Shown: in pieces, positions 26,045 through 33,035 of the stretch
Numbering within the stretch: position 1 is the first letter of the stretch
How the letters are laid out: the number at the start of each line of letters is the position of its first letter
DNA from: Nocardioides sp.
Lineage (GTDB): Bacteria > Actinomycetota > Actinomycetes > Propionibacteriales > Nocardioidaceae
Length of the DNA: 64,000 bases
Assembly: GCF_030150155.1 (NCBI RefSeq)
Contig: NZ_JASLGR010000040.1
Coordinates: 79,626 to 143,625 of the forward strand
Direction: 5' to 3'
Notes under the pieces: generated by a model
Database searches by the model: none
Told to the model about the DNA's origin: nothing
Seen by the model: the letters and a program-made list of their open reading frames with translations, nothing else
Program-made: the position numbers and the translations under genes

Positions 26045-27435
26045 CGGGTCGCTCCGAGGCCGCGCTGCTCGGGCAGGGTCTGCAGGAACCGGCGGTACCA
26101 GCCCACTCCGGCGAGGTAGTCGTCCACGCCGATCCGCTCGTCGGCGCCGTGGATGCTGGCCCGCTGGGCGCGGGTCATCCGGAACGGCGCGAACCGGTAG
26201 ACCCTGTCGCAGATCGGGGTGAAGAAGCGAGAGTCGGTCGCCGCCAGCATCACGTACGGCGCCGCGATCGCATCGGGGTAGACCGCCCTGATCGTGTTCT
26301 CCAGATGCCCGAAGGCGGGATCGTCCTGCCACGGCGAGACCGGACTGGGCTCGTTGGCGTCGACCACCTCGATCACGACGGCGTCGTCGTTGATCGCCTT
26401 GCGCAGCCGTTCCACGACCCCGGCGACGGTGTCGCCCACCATCACCCGCAGGTTGAGGCCGGCCTGGACGGTCGAGGGCAGCACGTTGATCGCCTTCGAT
26501 CCCCGGAGCGTGGTGATCGCGACCGTGGTGCGCACCATCGCGGCCGCCTCCGGCCCGGCCTTGGACAGCACCACTGCCGCCACCGGCCCCATCCGCCCCA
26601 CCTGGGCCGCCACCTGACGCAGACCGATCGGCAGCGACGGCGCCAGCCGCCGGAACAGGTCGACGGTCACCGGAGAGACGTGCCCGGGCATCGTCGCACC
26701 ATCCACCGCGAGCAGAGCCTTGGCCAGGCGGGCCGCCGGACCTCCCTTCGCCGGGGTGGAGGCGTGGCCGCCCGGATCGGTCACGGTGAGCCGGACGGCG
26801 GTGGTGCCCTTCTCCGTCACCCCGACCACCCCGATCGGGGCACCCAGGCCGGGGAACGCCTCGCTGGCGATCGCGCCGCCCTCATCGACGACCATCCACG
26901 GCCGCACCCCACGCCGCCGGAGCTCGGCGACCGCAGCACGCGCGGCCTCCCCCGTGGTCTCCTCGTCACATCCGAAGCTCAGCCAGACGTCGTACGTCGG
27001 CACGTGCCCGTCCCTCAGGAGCGTCTCCACCGCCTCGCAGAGCCCGGCGACACATCCCTTGTCGTCCAGGGTGCCGCGTCCCCAGAGCTCCCCGTCGATC
27101 ACCTCGCCGGCGAACGGCGGGTGCGTCCACTCCTCGGGGACGACCGGGACGACGTCGAGGTGGGCCATCATCACCACCGGGTGGGAGGCCGAGTGCCCCG
27201 GCCAGTGGATCAGCAGGCCGTGATGACCGACCCGGGTGACGTCGAGCTCGTGCAGCCGGGGCCACTGCTCGGCCATCGTGGCCAGCAGCGCGTCGAAGTC
27301 CTCCGCGCCGGGGGCGGGCGAGGCCGGATCGGCGCCACCGTCCTCCTGGTCGGGGCGACTCGGGCGCGAGGCCAGCGAGACGGTGGGGATCCGGATCAAT
27401 GCTGCGAGGCGGTCCAGCGGCGCATCGTTCTCCAT
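26041..27435 (-). CDS. M20-family metallopeptidase (carboxypeptidase/deacylase type)
   Basis: The 464-residue zinc hydrolase has MMAHLDVVPV (first zinc ligand His and catalytic Asp), WGRGTLDDKG (bridging Asp), FGCDEETTG (catalytic Glu pair) and DPGGHASTP in the dimerisation lid region. A final His ligand is likely in SIHGADERI. The family includes carboxypeptidase S/PM20D1 and peptide deacetylases; the substrate here is unknown. ATG 27435 lies 6 nt after TAGCCT on the minus strand (leaderless pattern). It forms a two-gene unit with the overlapping MFS gene and is divergent from trxA. Confidence 0.88.
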   Translation of the reverse strand: MENDAPLDRLAALIRIPTVSLASRPSRPDQEDGGADPASPAPGAEDFDALLATMAEQWPRLHELDVTRVGHHGLLIHWPGHSASHPVVMMAHLDVVPVVPEEWTHPPFAGEVIDGELWGRGTLDDKGCVAGLCEAVETLLRDGHVPTYDVWLSFGCDEETTGEAARAAVAELRRRGVRPWMVVDEGGAIASEAFPGLGAPIGVVGVTEKGTTAVRLTVTDPGGHASTPAKGGPAARLAKALLAVDGATMPGHVSPVTVDLFRRLAPSLPIGLRQVAAQVGRMGPVAAVVLSKAGPEAAAMVRTTVAITTLRGSKAINVLPSTVQAGLNLRVMVGDTVAGVVERLRKAINDDAVVIEVVDANEPSPVSPWQDDPAFGHLENTIRAVYPDAIAAPYVMLAATDSRFFTPICDRVYRFAPFRMTRAQRASIHGADERIGVDDYLAGVGWYRRFLQTLPEQRGLGATR

Positions 27436-27469
27436 TGACGCAGGCTAGTCGTCGGTGCGGGCGTGCCGG

Positions 27470-27497
27470 GGGAATCGTTTTCCCAGGAGTGCTGTTG
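27470..27497 (+). promoter_or_regulatory. Sigma-R/SigH-type promoter of trxA
   Basis: GGGAAT (27470-27475), 18 bp, then GTTG (27494-27497) exactly matches the actinobacterial thiol-oxidative-stress sigma factor promoter (GGGAAT-N18-GTT). It lies about 73 bp before the trxA start, so thioredoxin is probably induced by disulfide stress. Confidence 0.75.
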
Positions 27498-27569
27498 AGT
27501 ACTCACAGACGTTCCGTTCAAGGCCGCTCCACACGGGAGTGCGCCTTCAATCTGAAGGGTGGCCATCTG

Positions 27570-27902
27570 ATGGCTGGAAACATTGCCGCTGTGACCGACG
27601 CTGAGTTCGACGCGTCGGTCCTCAAGTCCGACAAGCCTGTTCTGGTCGACTTCTGGGCCGAGTGGTGCGGTCCGTGCAAGCAGGTCGCGCCGATCCTCGA
27701 CGAGATCGCCGGCGAGCACGGCGACAAGGTCACGTTCCTCAAGATGAACGTGGACGAGAACCCGGTCACCCCGAGCAACTACCGCGTCACGGGCATCCCG
27801 ACCATCAACGTCTACTCCGGTGGCGAGGTCGTGAAGTCGATCGTCGGCGCGCGCCCGAAGGCCGCGATCCTCAACGAGCTCTCGGAGTTCATCAACGCCT
27901 GA
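27570..27902 (+). CDS. trxA: Thioredoxin
   Basis: The 110-residue cytosolic disulfide reductant has the active site FWAEWCGPCK (Cys33, Cys36), the buried PVLVDF strand, the cis-proline GIPTINVYSGGE and a normal length. ATG 27570 has GAAGGGTGG upstream and starts the conserved fold; an upstream in-frame extension crosses the promoter and is rejected. It is reduced by the trxB product encoded 3 kb upstream. A sigma-R-type promoter precedes it and a long hairpin follows. Confidence 0.97.
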   Translation: MAGNIAAVTDAEFDASVLKSDKPVLVDFWAEWCGPCKQVAPILDEIAGEHGDKVTFLKMNVDENPVTPSNYRVTGIPTINVYSGGEVVKSIVGARPKAAILNELSEFINA

Positions 27903-27911
27903 CGTTGACTC

Positions 27912-28562
27912 CTACCGATGCCCCGGCGCCTGACGGTGCTGGGGCATCGGCACTTTCCGGGGCCGTACGACGTCCATCAGCCGCTCCACGGCACCCTCGA
28001 CGTCACGCCAGGTCAGGATGGACTGCAGATCCATCCGCATCCGGGGAGCCGTCGGGTGCGGGCGGTGGGTCTTGAACCCCACCCGGGCGAGGAACTGCTC
28101 CGGCGCGGCACACCGGCTCCCGTGCACACCGCTCAGCGGGCCCCGGTCGGCGAAGGTCTCGATCGCCCTGATGCCGCCACGACCGAGCAGGTCACGCGCC
28201 ATCGACTGCACCAGCACCCGGCCCAGACCACCCCGGCGTGCCTCGGGGCGGATCCAGATCGCCGTCATCTGGACCGCGTCGGTGGAGATCGGCGCGGTCG
28301 GGAAGCCTGCCGAGCCCGGCACGTAGGCGGCCGGGGCGTAGAGCACGTGCCCGACCGGGACGTCGTCGACGAGCAGCACCCGGCCGCACGAGCCCCACTC
28401 CCGCAGGACGCCGGAGATCCACGCCTCCTTCTCCCCCGCGACCGCCTCCGGCGGCACCTGGGCACGACGAACTGCGTCGAACTCCCAGAAGAGACAGTCG
28501 CGGCACGGTGCCGCGAGCTCGTCCAGAAGGTCCAACGTGAGCGGCACAACTCTGCGTCCCAT
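27912..28562 (-). CDS. GNAT-family N-acetyltransferase
   Basis: The 216-residue protein has the acetyl-CoA-binding GNAT core: VQMTAIWIRPEARRGGLGRVLVQSMARDL (motif A with R-x-x-G-x-G/A) and a C-terminal FLARVGFKTHRPHP strand. The N-terminus carries Cys-x-x-Cys (CRDCLFWEFD), common in an actinobacterial GNAT subgroup encoded beside parB. The substrate is unknown. ATG 28562 (MGRRVVPL) has GAAGG upstream; a start at 28592 is possible. Its last codons form part of the trxA terminator hairpin. Confidence 0.85.
   Translation of the reverse strand: MGRRVVPLTLDLLDELAAPCRDCLFWEFDAVRRAQVPPEAVAGEKEAWISGVLREWGSCGRVLLVDDVPVGHVLYAPAAYVPGSAGFPTAPISTDAVQMTAIWIRPEARRGGLGRVLVQSMARDLLGRGGIRAIETFADRGPLSGVHGSRCAAPEQFLARVGFKTHRPHPTAPRMRMDLQSILTWRDVEGAVERLMDVVRPRKVPMPQHRQAPGHR
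27915..27950. terminator. Terminator hairpin between trxA and the convergent GNAT gene
   Basis: CCGATGCCCC (27915-27924) pairs with GGGGCATCGG (27941-27950), and the inner GGCGCC/GGTGCT extends it to a 16-bp stem with two G-T pairs around the loop TGAC. ACTTT follows on the plus strand. It lies inside the last codons of the GNAT gene. Confidence 0.75.
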
Positions 28563-28617
28563 CGATACCGCCTTCACGCAACGGGGCTTCATGGATCAGA
28601 CTAGGGGAATCATGTCT

Positions 28618-29928
28618 ATGGAGCCCGTGCGCAATCGTCCCGTTCTCGACCCCTATGTCGATCGGTATGCAGCACGCACGTCGGGCATGACCGCCTCCGA
28701 GGTCAGGGCCCTCTTCGCCGTGGCTTCGCGTCCCGAGGTGGTCTCCCTGGCGGGCGGAATGCCTAACATCAGTGGCCTGCCACTGGACGTCGTGGGGCGA
28801 GCTATCAACGACGTGGTGCTCCGCCACGGTCCTGAGGCGATGCAGTACGGCTCCGGCCAGGGTCGGCCCGAGCTGCGCGAGCAGATCACCGAGGTGATGC
28901 GGCTCGAGGGCATCGAGGCGCACGCCGACGACATCGTCGTCACGGTGGGCTCCCAGCAGGCCGTCGACCTGGTGACGCGGATCTTCTGCGACCCGGGCGA
29001 CGTGGTGCTGTGCGAGGCTCCGTCGTACGTCGGCGCGCTCGGCGTCTTCAAGTCCTACCAGTGCGAGGTCGTGCACGCCGAGATGGACGCGGACGGGCTC
29101 ATCCCGGCCGCCCTGGAGAACGCGATCAAGGCGACCAAGGCCGCCGGCAAGACGATCAAGTTCCTCTACACGATCCCCAACTTCCACAACCCGGCCGGCG
29201 TGACGCTGAGCGTCGAGCGCCGCCGCGAGATCGTGGACATCTGTCTGCGCGAGGGGATCCTGATCCTCGAGGACAACCCCTACGGCCTGCTGGGCTTCGA
29301 CCGCGAGCCGATGCCGGCGATGTGGTCGCTGGCGCCGGAGAACATCATCTACCTGGGCTCCTTCTCCAAGACCTTCGCTCCCGGCTTCCGGGTCGGCTGG
29401 GCGCTGGCGCCGAGCTCGGTGCGCGAGAAGCTCGTCCTGGCGCAGGAGTCGGCGACGCTGTGCCCGCCCTCGTTCTCGCAGATGGCGATCTCGGCCTACC
29501 TGCGCGAGCACGACTGGCAGGGCCAGATCAAGGAGTTCCGCGAGATGTACCGCGGCCGTCGCGACGCGATGGTCAGCGCCCTGTCGGACCTGATGCCGGC
29601 CACGGCCCGCTGGAACGTCCCCGACGGTGGCTTCTACGTCTGGCTCCAGGTCCCGCCGGGGATCAACACCAAGGCGATGCTCCCCCGCGCCGTCACCTCC
29701 CGGGTGGCCTACGTGCCCGGCACCGCCTTCTTCGCCGACGGCTACGGCACGTCCGCGATGCGGCTCTCGTTCTGCTACCCGACGCCCGATCGCATTCGTG
29801 AGGGCGTACGCCGTCTCGCCGGCGTGATCGAGTCGGAGATGGAGCTCCAGTCGACCTTCGGCCTCGACGACACCACGGAGATCCGGCTGGGCTCGGGGCC
29901 TGACAACCCGACCTCGAACACGATCTGA
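28618..29928 (+). CDS. PLP-dependent aminotransferase (fold type I, LysN/2-aminoadipate-like)
   Basis: The 436-residue protein has the class I/II aminotransferase layout: SLAGGMPN near the N-terminus, LQYGSGQG-like MQYGSGQGRPELREQI, the PNFHNPAGVTLS loop binding PLP, EDNPYGLLGFD and FSKTFAPGFRVGW carrying the PLP lysine. Proteins of this subgroup transaminate 2-aminoadipate, branched-chain or aromatic amino acids; specificity is not evident. ATG 28618 is favoured because AGGGGA lies 9 nt upstream; ATG 28612 is only 3 nt from it. It is divergent from the GNAT gene and ends before a strong bidirectional hairpin. Confidence 0.9.
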   Translation: MEPVRNRPVLDPYVDRYAARTSGMTASEVRALFAVASRPEVVSLAGGMPNISGLPLDVVGRAINDVVLRHGPEAMQYGSGQGRPELREQITEVMRLEGIEAHADDIVVTVGSQQAVDLVTRIFCDPGDVVLCEAPSYVGALGVFKSYQCEVVHAEMDADGLIPAALENAIKATKAAGKTIKFLYTIPNFHNPAGVTLSVERRREIVDICLREGILILEDNPYGLLGFDREPMPAMWSLAPENIIYLGSFSKTFAPGFRVGWALAPSSVREKLVLAQESATLCPPSFSQMAISAYLREHDWQGQIKEFREMYRGRRDAMVSALSDLMPATARWNVPDGGFYVWLQVPPGINTKAMLPRAVTSRVAYVPGTAFFADGYGTSAMRLSFCYPTPDRIREGVRRLAGVIESEMELQSTFGLDDTTEIRLGSGPDNPTSNTI

Positions 29929-29962
29929 GGCTCAGAACGCCCTGACCTGGGCTTTTAAACCA

Positions 29963-30002
29963 AAGAAGTCGACAAACCGATTCGTCGGTTTGTCGACTTC
30001 TT
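29963..30002. terminator. Bidirectional terminator with TTCG tetraloop
   Basis: A perfect 18-bp stem (AAGAAGTCGACAAACCGA at 29963-29980 with 29985-30002) is capped by TTCG. It separates the convergent aminotransferase and parB genes. GCTTTT lies on one flank and CGTTT on the other, so it can serve both strands. Confidence 0.9.
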
Positions 30003-30017
30003 CGTTTCTAGGGTCTG

Positions 30018-31010
30018 TCAGAGGCTGCCAGGATCAATGAGTCGCACGATCCGCTGCAGATCCGCCAGCGTGGCGTACTCGATGGTGATCTTTCCCTTGC
30101 CGCGGCCCTTCTCGACCTTGACCCGGGTCTCGAGGCGGTCGCCGAGGCGGTCAGCCACCTCCGCGAGACCGGCGTCCTTGGCCTGCGGGGCCCGCGCGCT
30201 GCGCCGAGGGGCGGCGTCGCCGCCGTCGCTGAGGGCGACGATCTCCTCGATCCCGCGCACGCTGATGCCTTCGGCGACCACGCGCTGGGCGAGGCGGTCC
30301 TGCTCCTCGGTGCCGTCGACGGCCAGTAGCGCCCGGGCGTGGCCGGCCGACAGCACGCCGGCCGCCACCCGCCGCTGCACGGCCGGCGTGAGCCGCAGCA
30401 GACGCAGCGTGTTGGAGATCTGCGGCCGCGAGCGACCGATCCGGGTCGCCAGCTCCTCATGGGTGCAGGCGAAGTCCTCCAGCAGCTGCTGGTAGGCAGC
30501 CGCCTCCTCCAGCGGGTTCAGCTGGCTGCGGTGCAGGTTCTCCAGCAGCGCGTCCCGGAGCATGTCGGTGTCGTCGGTCTCGCGGACGATCGCGGGGATC
30601 GTGTCGAGCCCAGCCTCCTGGGTAGCGCGCCACCGGCGCTCTCCCATGACCAGCTCATAGCGTCCGTCGCCCCGCGGACGGACCACGACGGGCTGCAGCA
30701 GGCCCACTTCCTTGATCGAGGCGACCAGCTCGGCCATCTCGTCGGTGTCAAAGACGGTCCGCGGGTTGACCGCATTGGGGACGATCTCGTCGACCGGAAG
30801 CTCGGCGAAGAAGGCACCCGCGACCGGGTTTAAGTCGACATTTTCAGACTGAGGGGCGTTCACCGGGGCAACGGGGGCGAGGTCAGCCGGTGCGCTGGGA
30901 ATCCCACCAGTGGAATTGTCCGAATCCTGGACATCTTCCTTGACCGGCGGCGCGGTCGGGATCAGCGAGCCGAGACCACGGCCCAGACCCCGTCGATTCG
31001 GTCCTGCCAT
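30018..31010 (-). CDS. parB: Chromosome-partitioning protein ParB
   Basis: The 330-residue centromere-binding CTPase begins MAGPNRRGLGRGLGSLIP. Next is the ParB/Srx domain with VDEIVPNAVNPRTVFD and the CTP-binding-type GDGRYELVMGERRWRA. The helix-turn-helix is HEELATRIGRSRPQISNTLRLLRL, and a C-terminal dimerisation segment ends the protein. It loads on parS and spreads to organise the origin region. Its ATG shares a base with the parA stop (TGATG). Four parS sites lie within 4 kb. Confidence 0.97.
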   Translation of the reverse strand: MAGPNRRGLGRGLGSLIPTAPPVKEDVQDSDNSTGGIPSAPADLAPVAPVNAPQSENVDLNPVAGAFFAELPVDEIVPNAVNPRTVFDTDEMAELVASIKEVGLLQPVVVRPRGDGRYELVMGERRWRATQEAGLDTIPAIVRETDDTDMLRDALLENLHRSQLNPLEEAAAYQQLLEDFACTHEELATRIGRSRPQISNTLRLLRLTPAVQRRVAAGVLSAGHARALLAVDGTEEQDRLAQRVVAEGISVRGIEEIVALSDGGDAAPRRSARAPQAKDAGLAEVADRLGDRLETRVKVEKGRGKGKITIEYATLADLQRIVRLIDPGSL

Positions 31011-32164
31011 CAGAGCGACGCCCCCTTCTGAGCGATCTCACGAGCGGCTTCCAGGTAGCTCAGAGCGCCCGGCGAGCCCGGGTCGTAGGTCATCACCGTC
31101 TGGCCGTACGACGGCGCCTCAGAGACGCGCACGGAGCGCGGGATGTTGGTCTGCAGCACCTGGTCACCGAAGTGCGAGCGGACCTCTTCGGCCACGCCTG
31201 CGGCGAGCCGGGTGCGGGCGTCGTACATCGTGATCAGGATGGTCGAGACGGCCAGCGTCGGGTTGAGTGCGGCGCGCACCATGTCGACCGTCTTGAGCAG
31301 CTGGGAGAGGCCCTCGAGGGCGTAGTACTCCGCCTGGATCGGGATCATCACCTCAGCGCCCGCCACCATCGCGTTGATGGTGAGCAGACCGAGGGACGGC
31401 GGGCAGTCGATGAAGACGTAGTCCCAGCGCTCCTCCCCTGCCGTCTGGGCGTCTCCCACGCGCGGGTGGTTGGTCAGTGCGCGCTTGAGCCGCTGCTCCC
31501 GCGCGACGACGCTGACGAGCTCGATCTCGGCACCGGCGAGGTCGATCGTCGCCGGTACGACGTCCAGGCCCGGCACCTCCTCCGAGGCGACCACGACGTC
31601 GGCCAGCGGGGTCTCCTCGACCAGGAGCTCGTACGTGCCCGGCGTGCCCTGGTAGTGGTCCACGCTCAGCGCCGTGGAGGCGTTCCCCTGCGGGTCGAGG
31701 TCGATCACCAGGACGCGCTGTCCGAGCTGGGTGAGCGCCGCGGCGATGTTCACGGTCGACGTGGTCTTCCCGACGCCGCCCTTCTGGTTCGCCACCACGA
31801 AGACGCGCGTCGCCACGGGGCGCGGCATCGCCGGTCGCTGCGAGGCGTCCATCCGTGCCAGCACGGAGTGCTCGGCGGCCTTCGCCAGCGGCGTCTCGTT
31901 CTCCGACAGCGTGGTGTCGAACTGAGCGAAGTCCGACGCCGTACGCGGTGCCCAGGCGGTCTCTGTTTCACGTGAAACAGTGCCTTGCTGGCCCTGTGGA
32001 GGAACAGCGCCGTTCTGTGGAGAACTCACCGCTTCAAGCGTGGAACCGTCGGTGGATAACTTTTCCGCCGACGTGGACTCACCGCCCTGGGGCTGGAGCG
32101 GCTCAGCGGCCATCGGAGCCACCCCGCCGTCCGCCGGACCGCCGTGCATCTGATCGTCGCTCAC
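31010..32164 (-). CDS. parA: Chromosome-partitioning ATPase ParA
   Basis: The 384-residue deviant Walker ATPase has the core NQKGGVGKTTSTVNIAAAL and the conserved IDLDPQGNAST, FIDCPPSLGLLTINAM and QAEYYALEGLSQLL. It moves ParB-parS complexes during segregation. An N-terminal extension of about 115 residues includes VSRET, encoded by a parS site lying in frame. The start is uncertain: GTG 32164 has GGGAGAGG 6 nt upstream and gives VSDDQMHGG, but overlaps rsmG by 62 bp; ATG 32113 would overlap by only 11 bp. Confidence 0.93.
   Translation of the reverse strand: MSDDQMHGGPADGGVAPMAAEPLQPQGGESTSAEKLSTDGSTLEAVSSPQNGAVPPQGQQGTVSRETETAWAPRTASDFAQFDTTLSENETPLAKAAEHSVLARMDASQRPAMPRPVATRVFVVANQKGGVGKTTSTVNIAAALTQLGQRVLVIDLDPQGNASTALSVDHYQGTPGTYELLVEETPLADVVVASEEVPGLDVVPATIDLAGAEIELVSVVAREQRLKRALTNHPRVGDAQTAGEERWDYVFIDCPPSLGLLTINAMVAGAEVMIPIQAEYYALEGLSQLLKTVDMVRAALNPTLAVSTILITMYDARTRLAAGVAEEVRSHFGDQVLQTNIPRSVRVSEAPSYGQTVMTYDPGSPGALSYLEAAREIAQKGASL
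31964..31979. other. parS site inside parA (consensus)
   Basis: TGTTTCACGTGAAACA is a perfect 16-bp consensus parS; with the flanking bases the palindrome is 18 bp. It lies in the parA 5' coding region and contributes the residues VSRET. Confidence 0.97.
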
Positions 32165-32942
32165 GAGCAACCTCTCCCTGTTGCTTTGCCTTGCCAGACT
32201 TGGTGCTGCGCTTCGCGCCGGAGGCCTTGCCTCCCGCGGCCTTTCCGGCCGGTCGCGCGGTTGGCAACGATACGCGGGCAGGATCTGCCCAGGCCACCCG
32301 CAGGGCGACCGTGGTGGACTCGAGAATCCCCTCCCCCAGCGTGATCACCTCAGGCTCCGCGCAACCGAACCGGCGCAGCTCCACGGCCGCTTCGACGAGC
32401 TCGTCCTCGACAGACGAGCCCTTCATCGCGACCAGAGCGCCGGTCGGCGCCACCAGCGGCATCGACCACTCCAGGAGCCGCAGAAGCGGGGCCACCGCGC
32501 GCGAGGTCACCACATCGAACTGACGCTTCCCGTGCAGCAGGCCCGCGCGCCCACGGATCACCTCGACATTGGCGAGGGCGAGCCCGTCGACGGCCTCCTG
32601 GAGGAAGGTCGTACGCCGCAGGAGGGGCTCGACCAGCGTGACGTGCAGATCCGGCCTCACAATGGCCACCACAAGGCCTGGCAGCCCTGCGCCGGACCCG
32701 AGGTCCGCCACGGTACTGGAAGGCGGTAGAACGGCTTCCAGAGCCGCGCAGTTCAGCAGGTGGCGGTCCCAGAGGCGCGGAACCTCCCGCGGTCCGATCA
32801 GGCCACGGATCGTGCCCTGGGTCGCGAGGAACTCGGCGTACTGCTGGAGCACCGGCAGACGATCATCGGTCACCACCTTCCCGGCGGCCTCGGGTGCCGG
32901 CGGCAGGGAAAGGTCGGGGGACTCGGATGCATCGTCAACCAT
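32103..32942 (-). CDS. rsmG: 16S rRNA (guanine-N7)-methyltransferase RsmG
   Basis: The 279-residue SAM-dependent enzyme methylates G527 of 16S rRNA. The binding motif VADLGSGAGLPGLVVAI and the conserved IGPREVPRLWDRHLLNCAAL and SRAVAPLLRLLEW are typical. The C-terminal 55 residues are a basic Lys/Arg/Gly/Ala tail not found in the E. coli enzyme. ATG 32942 is selected because CAGGAG lies 6 nt upstream; a start at 33008 would add 22 residues that include FHVKQ translated from a parS site, an artefact seen in actinobacterial annotations. It precedes parA, as in Mycobacterium and Streptomyces. Confidence 0.95.
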   Translation of the reverse strand: MVDDASESPDLSLPPAPEAAGKVVTDDRLPVLQQYAEFLATQGTIRGLIGPREVPRLWDRHLLNCAALEAVLPPSSTVADLGSGAGLPGLVVAIVRPDLHVTLVEPLLRRTTFLQEAVDGLALANVEVIRGRAGLLHGKRQFDVVTSRAVAPLLRLLEWSMPLVAPTGALVAMKGSSVEDELVEAAVELRRFGCAEPEVITLGEGILESTTVALRVAWADPARVSLPTARPAGKAAGGKASGAKRSTKSGKAKQQGEVARERRSDARRSGGRRGGSDGR

Positions 32943-32952
32943 GCGCAACTCC

Positions 32953-32968
32953 TGTTTCACGTGAAACG
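32953..32968. other. parS site in the rsmG leader (15 of 16 bases)
   Basis: TGTTTCACGTGAAACG differs from consensus parS only at the last base. It sits 11 bp before the chosen rsmG start, within its mRNA leader. Confidence 0.92.
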
Positions 32969-33019
32969 GTGGACGCTCCACATCATCAGGACTCGCCAGG
33001 ATTTCCAAACCGACGGACG

Positions 33020-33035
33020 TGTTTCACGTGAAACA
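33020..33035. other. parS site upstream of rsmG (consensus)
   Basis: TGTTTCACGTGAAACA is a perfect consensus parS, 52 bp from the preceding site. Confidence 0.97.

Noticed and set aside
32942..33008. Upstream start of rsmG giving an N-terminus with FHVKQ
   Set aside because: FHVKQ is the translation of a parS site; the ATG at 32942 has a much better Shine-Dalgarno and removes it.
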